Notes: generated from the sequence alone by a model not told the origin. A DNA stretch of 64,000 nt from an uncultured Collinsella sp. (GCA_900757465.1 CAAENY010000146.1:29724-93723), one strand, 5' to 3'; positions 8,466 to 17,680 are shown, counted from the first letter of the stretch. Translations and numbers: made by a program.

Positions 8466-9557
8466 CTAGATCTTCGCAAGCTCCTCGGAGATGACGCGAC
8501 AGACATCCTCAGCCTGAGGCATCACGCCGTACATCTCGAAGAAGCCGTGGTCGCAGCCGCGATAACGAATCGCAGTGACGTCAACGCCCGCATCCTGCAG
8601 CCTCTTCGCGAACAGCTCGTCCTGATAGCGCAGATAGTCATACTCGGAAGAGATGATGACCGTGCGGGGGAACGCGCTCACGTCCTCCGCGAACAGCGCG
8701 GAAATCAGCGGGTCGAGCATCTTGTCCGCATCGCCGTTGACGTACATGGGCGGAAGGTCGTTGTTGGCGAGGCGAATGCGATCAACCCTGCTCAGCGCCT
8801 CGGGCCTCTGCTCATCCACGACCTCGTACAGGTCATAGGACCACTCATCCGGAACGGGACCGCCATCAACGAGCGGATAAAGCTCGACAACCGCCTTGAT
8901 CCTATCCGCGTGAGAGCCCTCGAGCACGACGGCATTCGACAGGCTGCCACCCGCAGAGTCACCAGCCACGGCAATGCGAGTCGCATCAACGCCCAGCTCG
9001 TCAGCGTGATCGACAAGCCAGTCGAGCGTCTTCACGCAGTCCTCGACGCCACCGGGGAACATCGTCTCGGGAGACAAGCGGTACTCCGGATAGATCGCGA
9101 CGCAACCCGTGCGCTCCACGATGTCGCGCAGGCAGTTCTCGTACTGGCCGATGTTGCCCACCATGAACCCGCCGCCATGGATGAACACGAGCGCGGCAGA
9201 CCCATCCTCGTGCCCCTCCGGCGTGAAGATGTGCAGCGGAATGCCCTTGTCGCCGAAGTTCATGACGACGGTCTTCTTGGCAACGTTCGCGCCCCTCACG
9301 ACGTGGGTCTCCTTGTTGGGCGCGGAGCGCCACGCGATCACGTCCACCGGTCCGGCCGGCGCCGACCCCGCCGCAGGAGTCGCAGCGAGCTTCGCGTGCG
9401 CACGAGCATAGACGCGCGGATCGAGCACGTGCTCGCGGTCGTCACCCGGCACGGGCTTCAGCATCAGCCTCAGGCCGTTAGGCTCGACAACCTCCCTCGC
9501 GCCACTCTCAAGCACCTCAAGCTCGGAAGTGGGGTACTTCCTATCCTCGGCGCTCAT
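8466..9557 (-). CDS. Alpha/beta hydrolase, HSL-family esterase
   Basis: A 363-residue hydrolase of the hormone-sensitive-lipase (Aes-like) class. The oxyanion motif HGGG is at 127-130, the nucleophile serine at 201 in GDSAGG, the aspartate near 307 in SEYDYLR and the histidine at 337 in CDHGF. No signal peptide is visible, so it probably acts in the cytoplasm, perhaps removing acyl groups from an imported glycoside. ATG at 9557 starts two bases before the stop of the upstream aldo/keto reductase is cleared, so the pair is tightly coupled. It is the last gene of the island operon. The true substrate is unknown. Confidence 0.88.
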   Translation of the reverse strand: MSAEDRKYPTSELEVLESGAREVVEPNGLRLMLKPVPGDDREHVLDPRVYARAHAKLAATPAAGSAPAGPVDVIAWRSAPNKETHVVRGANVAKKTVVMNFGDKGIPLHIFTPEGHEDGSAALVFIHGGGFMVGNIGQYENCLRDIVERTGCVAIYPEYRLSPETMFPGGVEDCVKTLDWLVDHADELGVDATRIAVAGDSAGGSLSNAVVLEGSHADRIKAVVELYPLVDGGPVPDEWSYDLYEVVDEQRPEALSRVDRIRLANNDLPPMYVNGDADKMLDPLISALFAEDVSAFPRTVIISSEYDYLRYQDELFAKRLQDAGVDVTAIRYRGCDHGFFEMYGVMPQAEDVCRVISEELAKI

Positions 9558-9559
9558 GG

Positions 9560-10504
9560 CTAGCCGATCTTCAGCTCGTCGAGCCTGGCGTCGAGCTTGG
9601 CCATCTCGTCGGCGGAAAGCTCCCACTCGAACGTCTCGCAGTTCTGAATCGCGTGGGCGTCCGTGCGCACGCCCACGAGAGCGGTGCCCACGTACTCCTT
9701 CTGGGTGCTCCAGTTCACGGCAACCTGCGCCACGGGTTTGTCGTGGGCCTCGGCGATCTCGTCCATGACCTTGAGCAGCTCCTGGACGCGCGAGAACTTG
9801 GGCTCCCGGAAGTAGTCGTAGAAGCCACCGCGGACGTCGCCTTCCTCGAACTTCGTCAGCTCGCGGAACTTGCCCGACAGGATGCCCGCGCCAAGGGAGC
9901 CATAGGTGAAGGAGTCGATGCCACGCTCGTAGCCCCACTTGATGAGGTCCTCGGAGGAGCGGTCAACCATAGAGTAGGGCGGCTGCTGGACGTCAATCTG
10001 AGCGACCTTCTCGCACTCCTCGATCATCTCGGTCGTGAAGTTGGAGACGCCGATGTGGCGAATCTTGCCCTGCTCCTTGAGGAGCTGGAGGGCGCACATC
10101 GTCTCGGAGAACGGAGTCTTAGCGTCGGGCCAGTGCACGAAGTAGAAGTCGATGTAGTCGGTGCGGAGGTTGCGCAGCGAGCTCTCGACCTCCCTCATGA
10201 TGTTCTTGAACGAGGAGTCGCGGTCATAGCCGGCGGCGCTGGTGATCAGGCCAACCTTGGTCGAGAGCAGGTAGCTCTCTCTGTCGACGCCCCTGAGCGC
10301 GTTGCCGACGACCTTCTCGGACGTGCCGTTGCCATAGCACGGCGCGGTGTCGATGAGGTTGACGCCGTGATCGAGCATGGTGCGGATGGCGGACATGCTG
10401 GCGGCGTCATCGTTCTCACCAAAGGAGTCGCCGCCGATCGCCCAGGTGCCCACAGCGAGCTGGGAGACGTCGACATCGGAATTCTTGAGGTGCGTGTAGC
10501 GCAT
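9560..10504 (-). CDS. Aldo/keto reductase
   Basis: A 314-residue (alpha/beta)8 NAD(P)H-dependent oxidoreductase. The catalytic tetrad is complete: Asp52 and Tyr57 in LIDTAPCYGNG, Lys83 in STKVG and His124 in FVHWPD. The fold closes with the usual nucleotide-binding section around NWSTQKEYVGTALVGVR. It likely reduces or oxidises a sugar or aldehyde produced by the neighbouring enzymes; the substrate cannot be read off. It lies between the PTS IID gene, from which a hairpin at 10523-10559 separates it, and the esterase. Confidence 0.9.
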   Translation of the reverse strand: MRYTHLKNSDVDVSQLAVGTWAIGGDSFGENDDAASMSAIRTMLDHGVNLIDTAPCYGNGTSEKVVGNALRGVDRESYLLSTKVGLITSAAGYDRDSSFKNIMREVESSLRNLRTDYIDFYFVHWPDAKTPFSETMCALQLLKEQGKIRHIGVSNFTTEMIEECEKVAQIDVQQPPYSMVDRSSEDLIKWGYERGIDSFTYGSLGAGILSGKFRELTKFEEGDVRGGFYDYFREPKFSRVQELLKVMDEIAEAHDKPVAQVAVNWSTQKEYVGTALVGVRTDAHAIQNCETFEWELSADEMAKLDARLDELKIG

Positions 10505-10522
10505 GTTCTCTCCTTCTAATGG

Positions 10523-10559
10523 GGCGGCACGCGTCGAATGTCCTCGATCGCGTGCCGCC
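10523..10559 (-). terminator. Intra-operon hairpin between PTS and reductase genes
   Basis: A perfect 11-bp stem GGCGGCACGCG (10523-10533) with its inverse (10549-10559) lies in the 97-bp gap after IID. It has no T run, so it is more likely a partial attenuator or an mRNA-stabilising end for the PTS segment than a full terminator. Confidence 0.55.
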
Positions 10560-10601
10560 GGGAATTGCCTTAAACAAGCTTCGAATGATCCGGAAGCCGC
10601 C

Positions 10602-11438
10602 CTACACGATGCCCACGAGGCCGAGGACGAGCGCCAGAATCATGATGCCAACCAGGATGATGTTGACGTTCACGTTCTTCTTGCGCAGGAGCCAGAGGAC
10701 GACGAGCGTAAGCCCCAGGGGCACGATGCCCTTGAAGATCGAGTCGAGGTAGGTCTGGATCATGACGGGGTCAGAGTCCTGAACCGGAATGGACAGGATC
10801 GTGTTGAATTGGACGTTCGCCGCAGTCATGGCACCGATCATCACGAGGCCAACCGTGGAGGTCGCCTTGGTGATGAGCTTCATGAGACCACCCTCGTACA
10901 TCTCGGAGATGAAGTTGGTGCCCATGCTGAAGCCGAGGTAGGTCATGAAGTATCGGCAGAGGATCGACGGGATGTTGTAGATCAGCAGGAACATGATCGC
11001 GCCGAGGGGCGAGCCGCTCATGGCGAGGTTGATGCCAATGCCGGCAGCGATGACACGCAGGACGCCCCAGAAGATTGCGTCACCGATGCCGGACATCGGG
11101 CCCATCAGGGAAACCTTGATGCCGTCGATGGACTCGGTGTCGAAGTCTTCGTGCTGCGAGTTCTCCCTCTCCATGGAGGCGACGAGGCCCATGGCGAACG
11201 TGCCGACGTTCTGGGTAATGTTGTGCCAAGTCGTGTGACGCTTCATGGCTTCGGCACGGGCCTCGGGGTCATCGGCGTAGTAGCGGTTAAGCGCGGGCTG
11301 GACGGAGTACAGCCAGCCGTCGGCGCCAGCCTTGACGGAACCGCCGGCGCAGGAGGCGAACACGGAGAAAGAGCGCAGGAAAATGCTGTTGAGCATCTTC
11401 TTGTCTTCAGGGCTCACATTCTTGGTCAGGTTGCTCAT
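10602..11438 (-). CDS. PTS mannose/fructose/sorbose family IID subunit
   Basis: A 278-residue membrane subunit of the mannose-type PTS (PF03613). Typical features are the early LRSFSVFASCAGGSVKAGADGW-like stretch, the GPMSGIGDAIFWG motif and several C-terminal membrane helices. IID pairs with IIC to form the sugar channel. Its ATG overlaps the stop codon of the IIC gene (ATGA, 11435-11438), a sign of coupled translation that keeps the two subunits equimolar. Confidence 0.93.
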   Translation of the reverse strand: MSNLTKNVSPEDKKMLNSIFLRSFSVFASCAGGSVKAGADGWLYSVQPALNRYYADDPEARAEAMKRHTTWHNITQNVGTFAMGLVASMERENSQHEDFDTESIDGIKVSLMGPMSGIGDAIFWGVLRVIAAGIGINLAMSGSPLGAIMFLLIYNIPSILCRYFMTYLGFSMGTNFISEMYEGGLMKLITKATSTVGLVMIGAMTAANVQFNTILSIPVQDSDPVMIQTYLDSIFKGIVPLGLTLVVLWLLRKKNVNVNIILVGIMILALVLGLVGIV

Positions 11439-12247
11439 GCGAAGAAATCCTCCTCGTCGCTGGTTACAGAGTCGTTGGAAACGGCCTGGGTGGCCAAGCC
11501 CTTCTTGGTGAGATCGAAAATCTCCTTGTCGCGGAGGGCGGAGGCAACCGCGATGATGACGCCGAGAACCGCGATGGCGATCATCGGGAGGCCGAGGTAC
11601 TGGTAGAGCGTGAAGCCCAGGAAGAAGTAGATGCTGAGCTCGGTGCTCCACAGCATCTGGAGCAGGAGCGCCATACCAACGGCGGGCAGGAGGGCGCCCA
11701 CGGCGTTGAGGCCGCTCATGACATTGGCCGGAATCTGGTTGACAATGGCGGCAACGGGCTCAGCGCCAAGGTAAACGCCGAGGAAGGCGATGAGGCCAAA
11801 GGCGGCGTACTTAACGAACCAGAGAACGAAGTGCTGAAGCGCGAGGCCCTTCTCGTTGCCCTCGGCGGCCATCTTGTCAAAGGTGGCGGCGAAGAACGCG
11901 AGGAACACGTTGTTCATGAAGATCGAGAGGAACGCGGTGACGACGCCAACGGGAACGGCCAGCGTGATGGCGGCGCCTTGGTCGATGCCGGCGCCAACGG
12001 TGAAGGCGACGGCGAGGGCGGTCGCGGTAACGGGCTCGGCGGAGATGGCGCCACCGATGTTAACCGCGCCCATGAAGATTGCCTCGAGAGAGGCACCGAT
12101 GATGACACCGGTCTTGACGTCGCCCATCAGAAGGCCCGCAACGAGGCCGACCACGAGAGGACGCTCGATCATACACTGACCGAGAACCCAGTTTCCGCCG
12201 TAGCAAATCAGCACGGTCAACCAGGCCATTACTGCTAACCCAATCAT
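11435..12247 (-). CDS. PTS mannose/fructose/sorbose family IIC subunit
   Basis: A 270-residue polytopic membrane protein of PF03609. Marks of the family include the N-terminal IERPLVVGLVAGLLMGD and GASLEAIFMGAVNIGG segments. It ends in a soluble acidic tail, SDEEDFFA. That resembles the last residues of the IIA subunit (SDGDFFD), an odd shared feature. Together with IID it forms the transport channel. Confidence 0.93.
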   Translation of the reverse strand: MIGLAVMAWLTVLICYGGNWVLGQCMIERPLVVGLVAGLLMGDVKTGVIIGASLEAIFMGAVNIGGAISAEPVTATALAVAFTVGAGIDQGAAITLAVPVGVVTAFLSIFMNNVFLAFFAATFDKMAAEGNEKGLALQHFVLWFVKYAAFGLIAFLGVYLGAEPVAAIVNQIPANVMSGLNAVGALLPAVGMALLLQMLWSTELSIYFFLGFTLYQYLGLPMIAIAVLGVIIAVASALRDKEIFDLTKKGLATQAVSNDSVTSDEEDFFA

Positions 12248-12293
12248 TTGACTTCCTTTCTCTCATTTCATTTGACCGCCTGGCCAAATCCCC

Positions 12294-12797
12294 TTATTTC
12301 TCCGCCGCCTCGATCAGACTCTTGAGAGGAGTCTTGGGATTGGACGGGATAAGCTGATGGAAAACCGGAATACCCTGCTCGCAAAGCTCCTTCGCGGCCT
12401 CGAGCTCATCCGGGTTGAGCATGATCGTGGAGTTGAGGGCGACCTTGCTATCCGGATCGGACTTGTCGAAGCGGCCGACATTGGCAACGTTCACGCCCTC
12501 GATCTTGCCCGGTGCGCCTTTAACGAGCTCAAGCACGTCACGCACGCAGTTGGTGAGCGCGAAGATGCGCATGGAGTCCGCACGCGGATCGTTCGCGATG
12601 CGGCAAGCATCCGGAACATCCTTGACGAGGAGCTTCTGGCCCGCCGGCGTACCCATGGAAAGCGTCATGCGAAGGGCATCGCTCTCCACGGCGTGCTTGT
12701 TGGCGACGATGATCCTGGTGGTGTTGAGCTCCTTGGTCCACACCAGGGCGACCTGCCCGTGAATCAGACGGTCATCGACTCGAACCTGAACAATCAT
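12294..12797 (-). CDS. PTS mannose/fructose/sorbose family IIB subunit
   Basis: A 167-residue cytosolic phosphocarrier of PF03830. The phospho-histidine lies in VDDRLIHGQV near residue 14. It takes phosphate from the separate IIA protein and phosphorylates the incoming sugar. Here IIA and IIB are separate genes rather than the fused ManX form, with 29 bp between them. Confidence 0.93.
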   Translation of the reverse strand: MIVQVRVDDRLIHGQVALVWTKELNTTRIIVANKHAVESDALRMTLSMGTPAGQKLLVKDVPDACRIANDPRADSMRIFALTNCVRDVLELVKGAPGKIEGVNVANVGRFDKSDPDSKVALNSTIMLNPDELEAAKELCEQGIPVFHQLIPSNPKTPLKSLIEAAEK

Positions 12798-12826
12798 TGT
12801 TTCCTCTCCTTACTTATTAGTGCTCT

Positions 12827-13255
12827 CTAATCGAAGAAGTCTCCGTCGGACCCCTCGTTGTCCGCGGCCTTGCTCGGAGGCTCGACGACCTGCATCGTCG
12901 CCCTCGCCAGCTCGACGCTCTGTTTGATCGAATCTGCCGTGACCGGCTCAGCGCCGAGGAGCGCCTCGATCACGAGGCCGAGGTTCATACCGGTAACATG
13001 GACGATCCCGCGCTTCTCCGGCTCCATGAGGACGACCTTCTGGAAGACGGAGCCACCGTAGATGTCGGTGAAAATGATGGCCTCGTCCTCAGGGCCCACC
13101 GAGTCAATAAACGCCTGGATGCGAGGGGTGAAATCGGAGTCGTCCACGTAGCAGTCAACTGCTTCCACCATGTCCGCCATACCGGTCAGGATCTCGATCG
13201 AGCTCCTGATTCCGCTTGCGAGGTGACCGTGCGACGCGACAAGAACTTTCTTCAT
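12827..13255 (-). CDS. PTS mannose/fructose/sorbose family IIA subunit
   Basis: A 142-residue IIA of PF03610. The phosphorylated histidine is residue 9 (or neighbouring His 11) in VASHGHLASG. The beta-sheet core with FTDIYGGSVFQ is typical. The last ten residues, after a flexible linker, end in SDGDFFD, echoing the IIC tail. It lies 10 bp after the aldolase stop codon, so it is the first PTS gene of the operon. Confidence 0.92.
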   Translation of the reverse strand: MKKVLVASHGHLASGIRSSIEILTGMADMVEAVDCYVDDSDFTPRIQAFIDSVGPEDEAIIFTDIYGGSVFQKVVLMEPEKRGIVHVTGMNLGLVIEALLGAEPVTADSIKQSVELARATMQVVEPPSKAADNEGSDGDFFD

Positions 13256-13265
13256 CGAGTCTCTC

Positions 13266-14120
13266 CTAGAGCGAATAGTGGTTGGGGTTCAGAAGCTGGA
13301 TCTTGCTTGCGACGAACGCGCGCATGTCGGGGGCGGCGTCCATCAGGAGGCCAACGCCGTTGCCGTCGTTCTTGCCGGAGCTGATGTCCTTCTCGAAGGC
13401 GCGGTACATGGAGCGGAAGTACTCCGTGGCGATGTTGAACTTGCTCATGCCGAGGTTCACGGCCTCCTGGAGCTGCTCGTCGGGGATGTCGGAGCATCCG
13501 TGCATGACGAGGGGGATGCTGACGGCCTCCCTGCAGGCCTTGATGCGCTCCATGTCGAGGTTCGGGACCTTGACGTAGGGGCCGTGGGCGTTGCCGACGG
13601 CGATGGCGAGCGAACCACAGCCGGTGCCCTCGACGAACTCCTCGGCGAGGTTCGGGTCGGTATAGTGGTCGCTGTTCACGAAGTCGTTGGCGTCGGAGCC
13701 GTTGCCGACGTGGCCGAGCTCGGCCTCGATGTCAACGTCGAAGATCTTGGCGACCTGGACGACGTCCTTCGTGAGCTGGAAGTTCTCCTCATAGGGAAGC
13801 GAGGAGCCGTCGACCATGACGGAGGGGAAACCGGCCTTGACGCCCTTGACGGCGATCTCGTAACCAGCGGAGTGATCCTGGTGGACGGCGACGGGCACGC
13901 TCGCGCGCTCGGCGTAATAGCGGGCGGCGAAGGCGATGATGTCGAGGGCACAGTGGTCCTCGAAGCCGGGCCAGTACTGAATGATGATAGGCATGTGCTC
14001 ATCCTCGGCGGCCTGGATCGCATAACGGATGGTCTCCGTGTTGATGACGTTGATCGCGGGCACGCCATAGTGGTGCTCGGTCGCATGTTGAAGAAGCTCG
14101 TTGACCTTGATGAGAGACAT
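13266..14120 (-). CDS. Class II ketose-bisphosphate aldolase
   Basis: A 284-residue class II aldolase of the fructose/tagatose-bisphosphate family (GatY/KbaY/FbaA group). The zinc ligands are visible as His83 in VHQDHS, His179 in GNAHG and His207 in MHGCSD, with Asp82 as catalytic base. Most family members read LHLDH, so Gln in place of Leu is a mild variation. It would split the bisphosphate derived from the PTS sugar into two trioses. No phosphofructokinase-like kinase is in the island, so either that step is supplied elsewhere or the substrate is a monophosphate. It follows the MFS gene after a 114-bp gap and begins the tightly packed PTS segment. Confidence 0.9.
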   Translation of the reverse strand: MSLIKVNELLQHATEHHYGVPAINVINTETIRYAIQAAEDEHMPIIIQYWPGFEDHCALDIIAFAARYYAERASVPVAVHQDHSAGYEIAVKGVKAGFPSVMVDGSSLPYEENFQLTKDVVQVAKIFDVDIEAELGHVGNGSDANDFVNSDHYTDPNLAEEFVEGTGCGSLAIAVGNAHGPYVKVPNLDMERIKACREAVSIPLVMHGCSDIPDEQLQEAVNLGMSKFNIATEYFRSMYRAFEKDISSGKNDGNGVGLLMDAAPDMRAFVASKIQLLNPNHYSL

Positions 14121-14234
14121 CTTTGTCTTCCTTTCACTTGGATAACCATTGGATTGGACAGTTCTCAGCTCGTCAGCTGGTTGAACACGAAGAGAAGCGC
14201 GAAGCAGGCAGGCGCTTGCAAAACGCGGTGGAAC

Positions 14235-15437
14235 CTATGCGGCCGACTGGCCCTCAGGCTGTGGCGCTGCGCTTCGACGCCACAGCACGTACGCCACAAA
14301 AGCAACGACCGCAGCAATCGTTGAAGCGAGGGCGAAGGCCAGAAAACCCGCGTGCGTGCCGAGCACGTCGCACGCCCAACCGCCAAACAGGTTCGCAACC
14401 ACGACGGACAGACCGCTCTGAACCATCGCGAAGGCGCTCTGACCTCGAGCGCGACAATCCTCGTAAGTGTGGTTGGCAATGTAGGTAACGCAGGAGTAGT
14501 AGACGGTCATGTAACTCACGCTCTGCAGCAGCTGGCCGCAGATCATGACCGGGACGATGCCGGTGCCCACGAGCACGAGCCTGAGCGCCGCCATGAAGCA
14601 GGAAAAGATCAGGAGGTTCATCTCGCCGAAGCGCCTGACCAGCTTGGAGGAAACGAGCAGGATGGGGATCTCGCTCGCAGCGGAGACCGCACTCAGGACG
14701 CCCACGAGGTTCTGACCCTCGCCAAGCTCGACCGCGTAGCGGCCCAAGAACGCCCCGATGAAGCCAATCGCGGCCGAACTGATGAAGGCGAAGACCAAGA
14801 CGAAGGCGATCTCATTGCTGGTAAACAGCGAGAGGAGGCCCTTTCCGTGGGAGACCTTGGGATCGTCCGCGGCATTGGCGCGAATTCCCGCCTCGGGGAG
14901 GCGCCACATGTGAGCCGCGAAGACCACCAGCGCGGCAGAGACCACCGCGAACTGGATTTGAGGAGCCATGTCGAGCAGCCGACCGACGATCAGGACGACG
15001 ATGGCATAGCCGATAGTGCCACCCATGCGAATGCGAGAAAAGTCCAGGCCAGAGCGATCCGCGAGCTCGATGACGAGGGAGTCGCTCAGGGGCAGGAGCC
15101 CCGAGAAAAACGCCGAGAACGCAAAGGTTACGAGAAGGACCGGGACGAACGTCGACGCCAGGTAATACAGCGGAGCGAGTACCGCCGCCGCAAGGCAGAG
15201 GATCACGATGACCGCGCGGCGGCGCCCGAGCTTGTCGGCGATCGTCGACCAGAGCGGCTGGATGGCGAGCGCACACACCGGGGTCGCCGCGAGGAGGATG
15301 CCGGTCTGGGCTGCGCTGAGGCCGAGGCTCGTGTAGTGAGCGGAGAGGAACGGCGAGTACACGCCCGCGCAGACCCAGTAGAGGACGTTCGCGAAGAACA
15401 GCGAAGTCATGCTTGCGTTTGTCCTGGCGTTGTGCAT
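14235..15437 (-). CDS. Major facilitator superfamily transporter
   Basis: A 400-residue twelve-helix transporter of the MFS_1-like/LacY-like group. The motif between helices 2 and 3 is DKLGRRRAV and the hydrophobic segments are regularly spaced. It probably carries a sugar or nucleoside, or exports a by-product; the exact solute is unknown. ATG at 15437 follows AAGGGAGA. A longer open frame from 15530 would cross the operator region and is rejected. It is the first gene of the leftward island operon and divergent from the RpiR regulator. Confidence 0.88.
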   Translation of the reverse strand: MHNARTNASMTSLFFANVLYWVCAGVYSPFLSAHYTSLGLSAAQTGILLAATPVCALAIQPLWSTIADKLGRRRAVIVILCLAAAVLAPLYYLASTFVPVLLVTFAFSAFFSGLLPLSDSLVIELADRSGLDFSRIRMGGTIGYAIVVLIVGRLLDMAPQIQFAVVSAALVVFAAHMWRLPEAGIRANAADDPKVSHGKGLLSLFTSNEIAFVLVFAFISSAAIGFIGAFLGRYAVELGEGQNLVGVLSAVSAASEIPILLVSSKLVRRFGEMNLLIFSCFMAALRLVLVGTGIVPVMICGQLLQSVSYMTVYYSCVTYIANHTYEDCRARGQSAFAMVQSGLSVVVANLFGGWACDVLGTHAGFLAFALASTIAAVVAFVAYVLWRRSAAPQPEGQSAA

Positions 15438-15500
15438 CGTGCTTCTCCCTTCTTGCTCGCCGGGTGCCTGTCTGGGCTTCGAAGTGATTCGCCATCTAGC

Positions 15501-15664
15501 GTGAAACAAAGTTGTGAGGCGTTGGAACAATGTTCTGTTGTTTCATCGTTTTCGTGCTGTTGTTTCACGGCTCATAAGATAGCGGCTCAAGATGAGATTG
15601 CGCCGGGGAAGCACCGATTTACCGTGAACGGTAGGAAATCAGCGGTGAAACGCTATTTCACCGC
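15501..15664. promoter_or_regulatory. Divergent promoter region with RpiR-type operators
   Basis: A perfect palindrome GCGGTGAAA-cgcta-TTTCACCGC lies at 15642-15664. Half-sites of the same core occur as GTGAAAC (15501), GTTTCAT (15540) and GTTTCAC (15562), the last two 22 bp apart. Such TGAAA/TTTCA dyads are plausible RpiR-family operators, and the RpiR gene begins at 15738. The 300-bp gap 15438-15737 holds nothing else that I can support. Confidence 0.6.
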
Positions 15665-15737
15665 TTATGAAACATTTTGCTTTATTTTCACCTCTCTTGA
15701 CCTAAGATACGAAGCAAACTAGGGCCAAGGAGTAACC

Positions 15738-16601
15738 ATGGATAAGACAGGGGATGTGCTCAGCCACATCTGCGCGGTCATGAACAGCCTATCCCCCTCG
15801 GAGAAGGCAATCGCAACGTATGTGCTCGACCACCCGTCGGACGTCGCAACGATGACCGTCCGCGAACTCGCCGCAGGAACCGGTACGTCACCGGCGTCTG
15901 TTTCGAGGTTCGCAAGGACGCTTGACTACCGAACCTATTCGGACATGCGTCTGGCGCTCGGCATATCCATCAGCAGGGCCTCCGGCGAGGAAAAGGCCAC
16001 GGGCGGCAAGGTTACTCTGGACGACGTCGAGGGCTCCATTAAGTACGTCCTGTCTCACAAGGTCAAGGAGCTCTCCCAAACCGCCTCGCTCATTGACTCC
16101 GATGACTTTTCGACAGTCGTCAATCTGCTCCACAACGCCAACCTCGTCCTGATTGCGGGCGTCGGCAACTCGATTAGCATGGGCGTAAACGCGGCGTTCA
16201 AGCTCTCACAGGTTGGAGTCAGGGCGTTTTGCCCCAGTACCACCGATGCCATGGTCTCCGCCGCAACCAGCCTCAAGGAGAATGACATCCTGCTCGTCAT
16301 TTCGACGTCCGGATACTCGAAGCGCCTCGTCAACATATTCGACTCTGCCGAGGATTCGAACACCCCCATCATCATGATCACAGACAACCCAGATACGCCG
16401 CTCGCGAAGCGTGCCACGTATATCATCCGAGCCATCTCGCGAGATCAGGCCATCACCGGAACCGAGGTCGCCTTCTCGCACAGCTCGATCAACTTCGTCA
16501 TCGAGCTGCTGTTCCTCTTCCTGACCTCTTGCTGGGATGACCCGGTAGAGTTTAACAGGATCATCTCGAAGAATCTCTTGGGAGACAGGCAATACAGCTA
16601 G
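15738..16601 (+). CDS. RpiR-family transcriptional regulator with SIS domain
   Basis: A 287-residue regulator. The N-terminal RpiR helix-turn-helix (about residues 5-80; TVRELAAGTGTSPASVSRFARTL) is followed by a SIS phosphosugar-binding domain (about 128-255; LIAGVGNSISMG, LLVISTSGYSKRLV, IIMITDNPDTPLA). It likely senses a phosphosugar made by the island PTS and controls the divergent operon and itself. The start has AAGGAG a few bases upstream. The HAD phosphatase gene follows 49 bp later in the same direction. Confidence 0.93.
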   Translation: MDKTGDVLSHICAVMNSLSPSEKAIATYVLDHPSDVATMTVRELAAGTGTSPASVSRFARTLDYRTYSDMRLALGISISRASGEEKATGGKVTLDDVEGSIKYVLSHKVKELSQTASLIDSDDFSTVVNLLHNANLVLIAGVGNSISMGVNAAFKLSQVGVRAFCPSTTDAMVSAATSLKENDILLVISTSGYSKRLVNIFDSAEDSNTPIIMITDNPDTPLAKRATYIIRAISRDQAITGTEVAFSHSSINFVIELLFLFLTSCWDDPVEFNRIISKNLLGDRQYS

Positions 16602-16650
16602 GACGACGCACACCGGCGCACCGACGCCCAGACCGAAACGGGAGGACCCC

Positions 16651-17478
16651 TTGATAAAGCTCATCCTCGCAGACATGGACGGGACCCTGCTGCCGTTTGG
16701 CTCAAGGGTCGTATCGGAGCGCACGCACAGCGCGATTCTTTCGGCGCTTGATGCGGGCATCGCGTTCGGCCCCGCAAGCGGCCGCGACTACGCCGACCTG
16801 GCCGATGCCTTTGACGGCGACGCGCGCTGTTTCTCGACCGGCATCATGGCCAACGGAAAGAAGGTCTTCTCCAGCGGCGAACTCGTGTTCAAAAAGACGC
16901 TCTCGACGGAGGCCCTCGTCAAGCTCGATAGCGCCGTACGCCCCTACGCGGGGACGTCACTCTGGCTAGTCGCCGATGTCGATGAGACAGGCAAACGCTG
17001 CGAGCAGTTCCTCTGCGCCGTCGAGCCTGGCGACGAATTCGCCCTGGAAATCGTTAAGGACTCCGGAAGAGACATGGCGCTCGGAGACGTGCCCACGAAC
17101 CGTGACGTCATCACCGCCGGCATCTTCGTCAACGTCAGCTCCGCCCCGACGGAAGTCGTTCGGAGTCGATGCAAGGAAGCCTGCCCAGAGCTTGATTTCC
17201 CCTCGCCCGTCCCATTCTTCCTCGATGTTGTTCCGGCTGGCTGGAGCAAGGTAAACGGACTCGACGCGCTTCTCGGCAGCCTTGGGGTCACGCTGGACGA
17301 GGTCGCTTTTATCGGAGACTCGGAAAACGACGTGACGCTCCTCGAAAAGGTGCCGAACTCCTACGCAGTCGCGGGCGCGATGCCAGAGGCGAAGGCCGCG
17401 GCCCATCACCTGATCGGGGACGCAGCCGAGGACTCCGTCGCGAAGCTCATCGAACAGATTGTCCAGCAGCGAGGCTAG
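16651..17478 (+). CDS. Cof-type HAD-IIB family phosphatase
   Basis: A 275-residue haloacid-dehalogenase phosphatase: motif I DMDGT with the nucleophile Asp8 and acid Asp10, a central IIB cap, the conserved lysine in WSKVNGLD and motif IV GDSENDVTLL. It probably dephosphorylates a sugar phosphate from the same pathway, perhaps as detoxification. The start is TTG at 16651, supported by GGGAGGA at 16640-16646; no ATG gives a complete motif I. It is a full-length, distinct protein, not the missing half of the HAD remnant at 8023. Confidence 0.88.
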   Translation: MIKLILADMDGTLLPFGSRVVSERTHSAILSALDAGIAFGPASGRDYADLADAFDGDARCFSTGIMANGKKVFSSGELVFKKTLSTEALVKLDSAVRPYAGTSLWLVADVDETGKRCEQFLCAVEPGDEFALEIVKDSGRDMALGDVPTNRDVITAGIFVNVSSAPTEVVRSRCKEACPELDFPSPVPFFLDVVPAGWSKVNGLDALLGSLGVTLDEVAFIGDSENDVTLLEKVPNSYAVAGAMPEAKAAAHHLIGDAAEDSVAKLIEQIVQQRG

Positions 17479-17530
17479 GGTTCCGCCAGCGTGGCATGCG
17501 CCGCGTGCCTCGTCATCCGTTCGTGGCGCG

Positions 17531-17680
17531 CTACCTCGTGACGATCCAGAGCGTGGCCATCGTCGCGACGCCGATGCCTACGATGAGCGCGACCCACAGG
17601 ACGCGGACCACGAGGTTCATGTCGCCCGCCACCACCATGTCGTTCGCGTGCCAGAACCAGCTCTCGTTTCCCTCGCACAT
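17531..17680 (-). CDS. Small single-pass membrane protein, 49 residues
   Basis: A short leftward ORF begins ATG at 17680 with a very strong ribosome site (AAGGGAGG at about 17685-17692) and ends TAG at 17531. The product starts MCEGNESWFWHANDM and then has one hydrophobic segment of about 22 residues (VLWVALIVGIGVATMATLWIV) before TR. The strong ribosome site and the charged-head/helix layout favour a real small membrane protein. It lies near the island border and I recognise no family. Confidence 0.5.
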   Translation of the reverse strand: MCEGNESWFWHANDMVVAGDMNLVVRVLWVALIVGIGVATMATLWIVTR

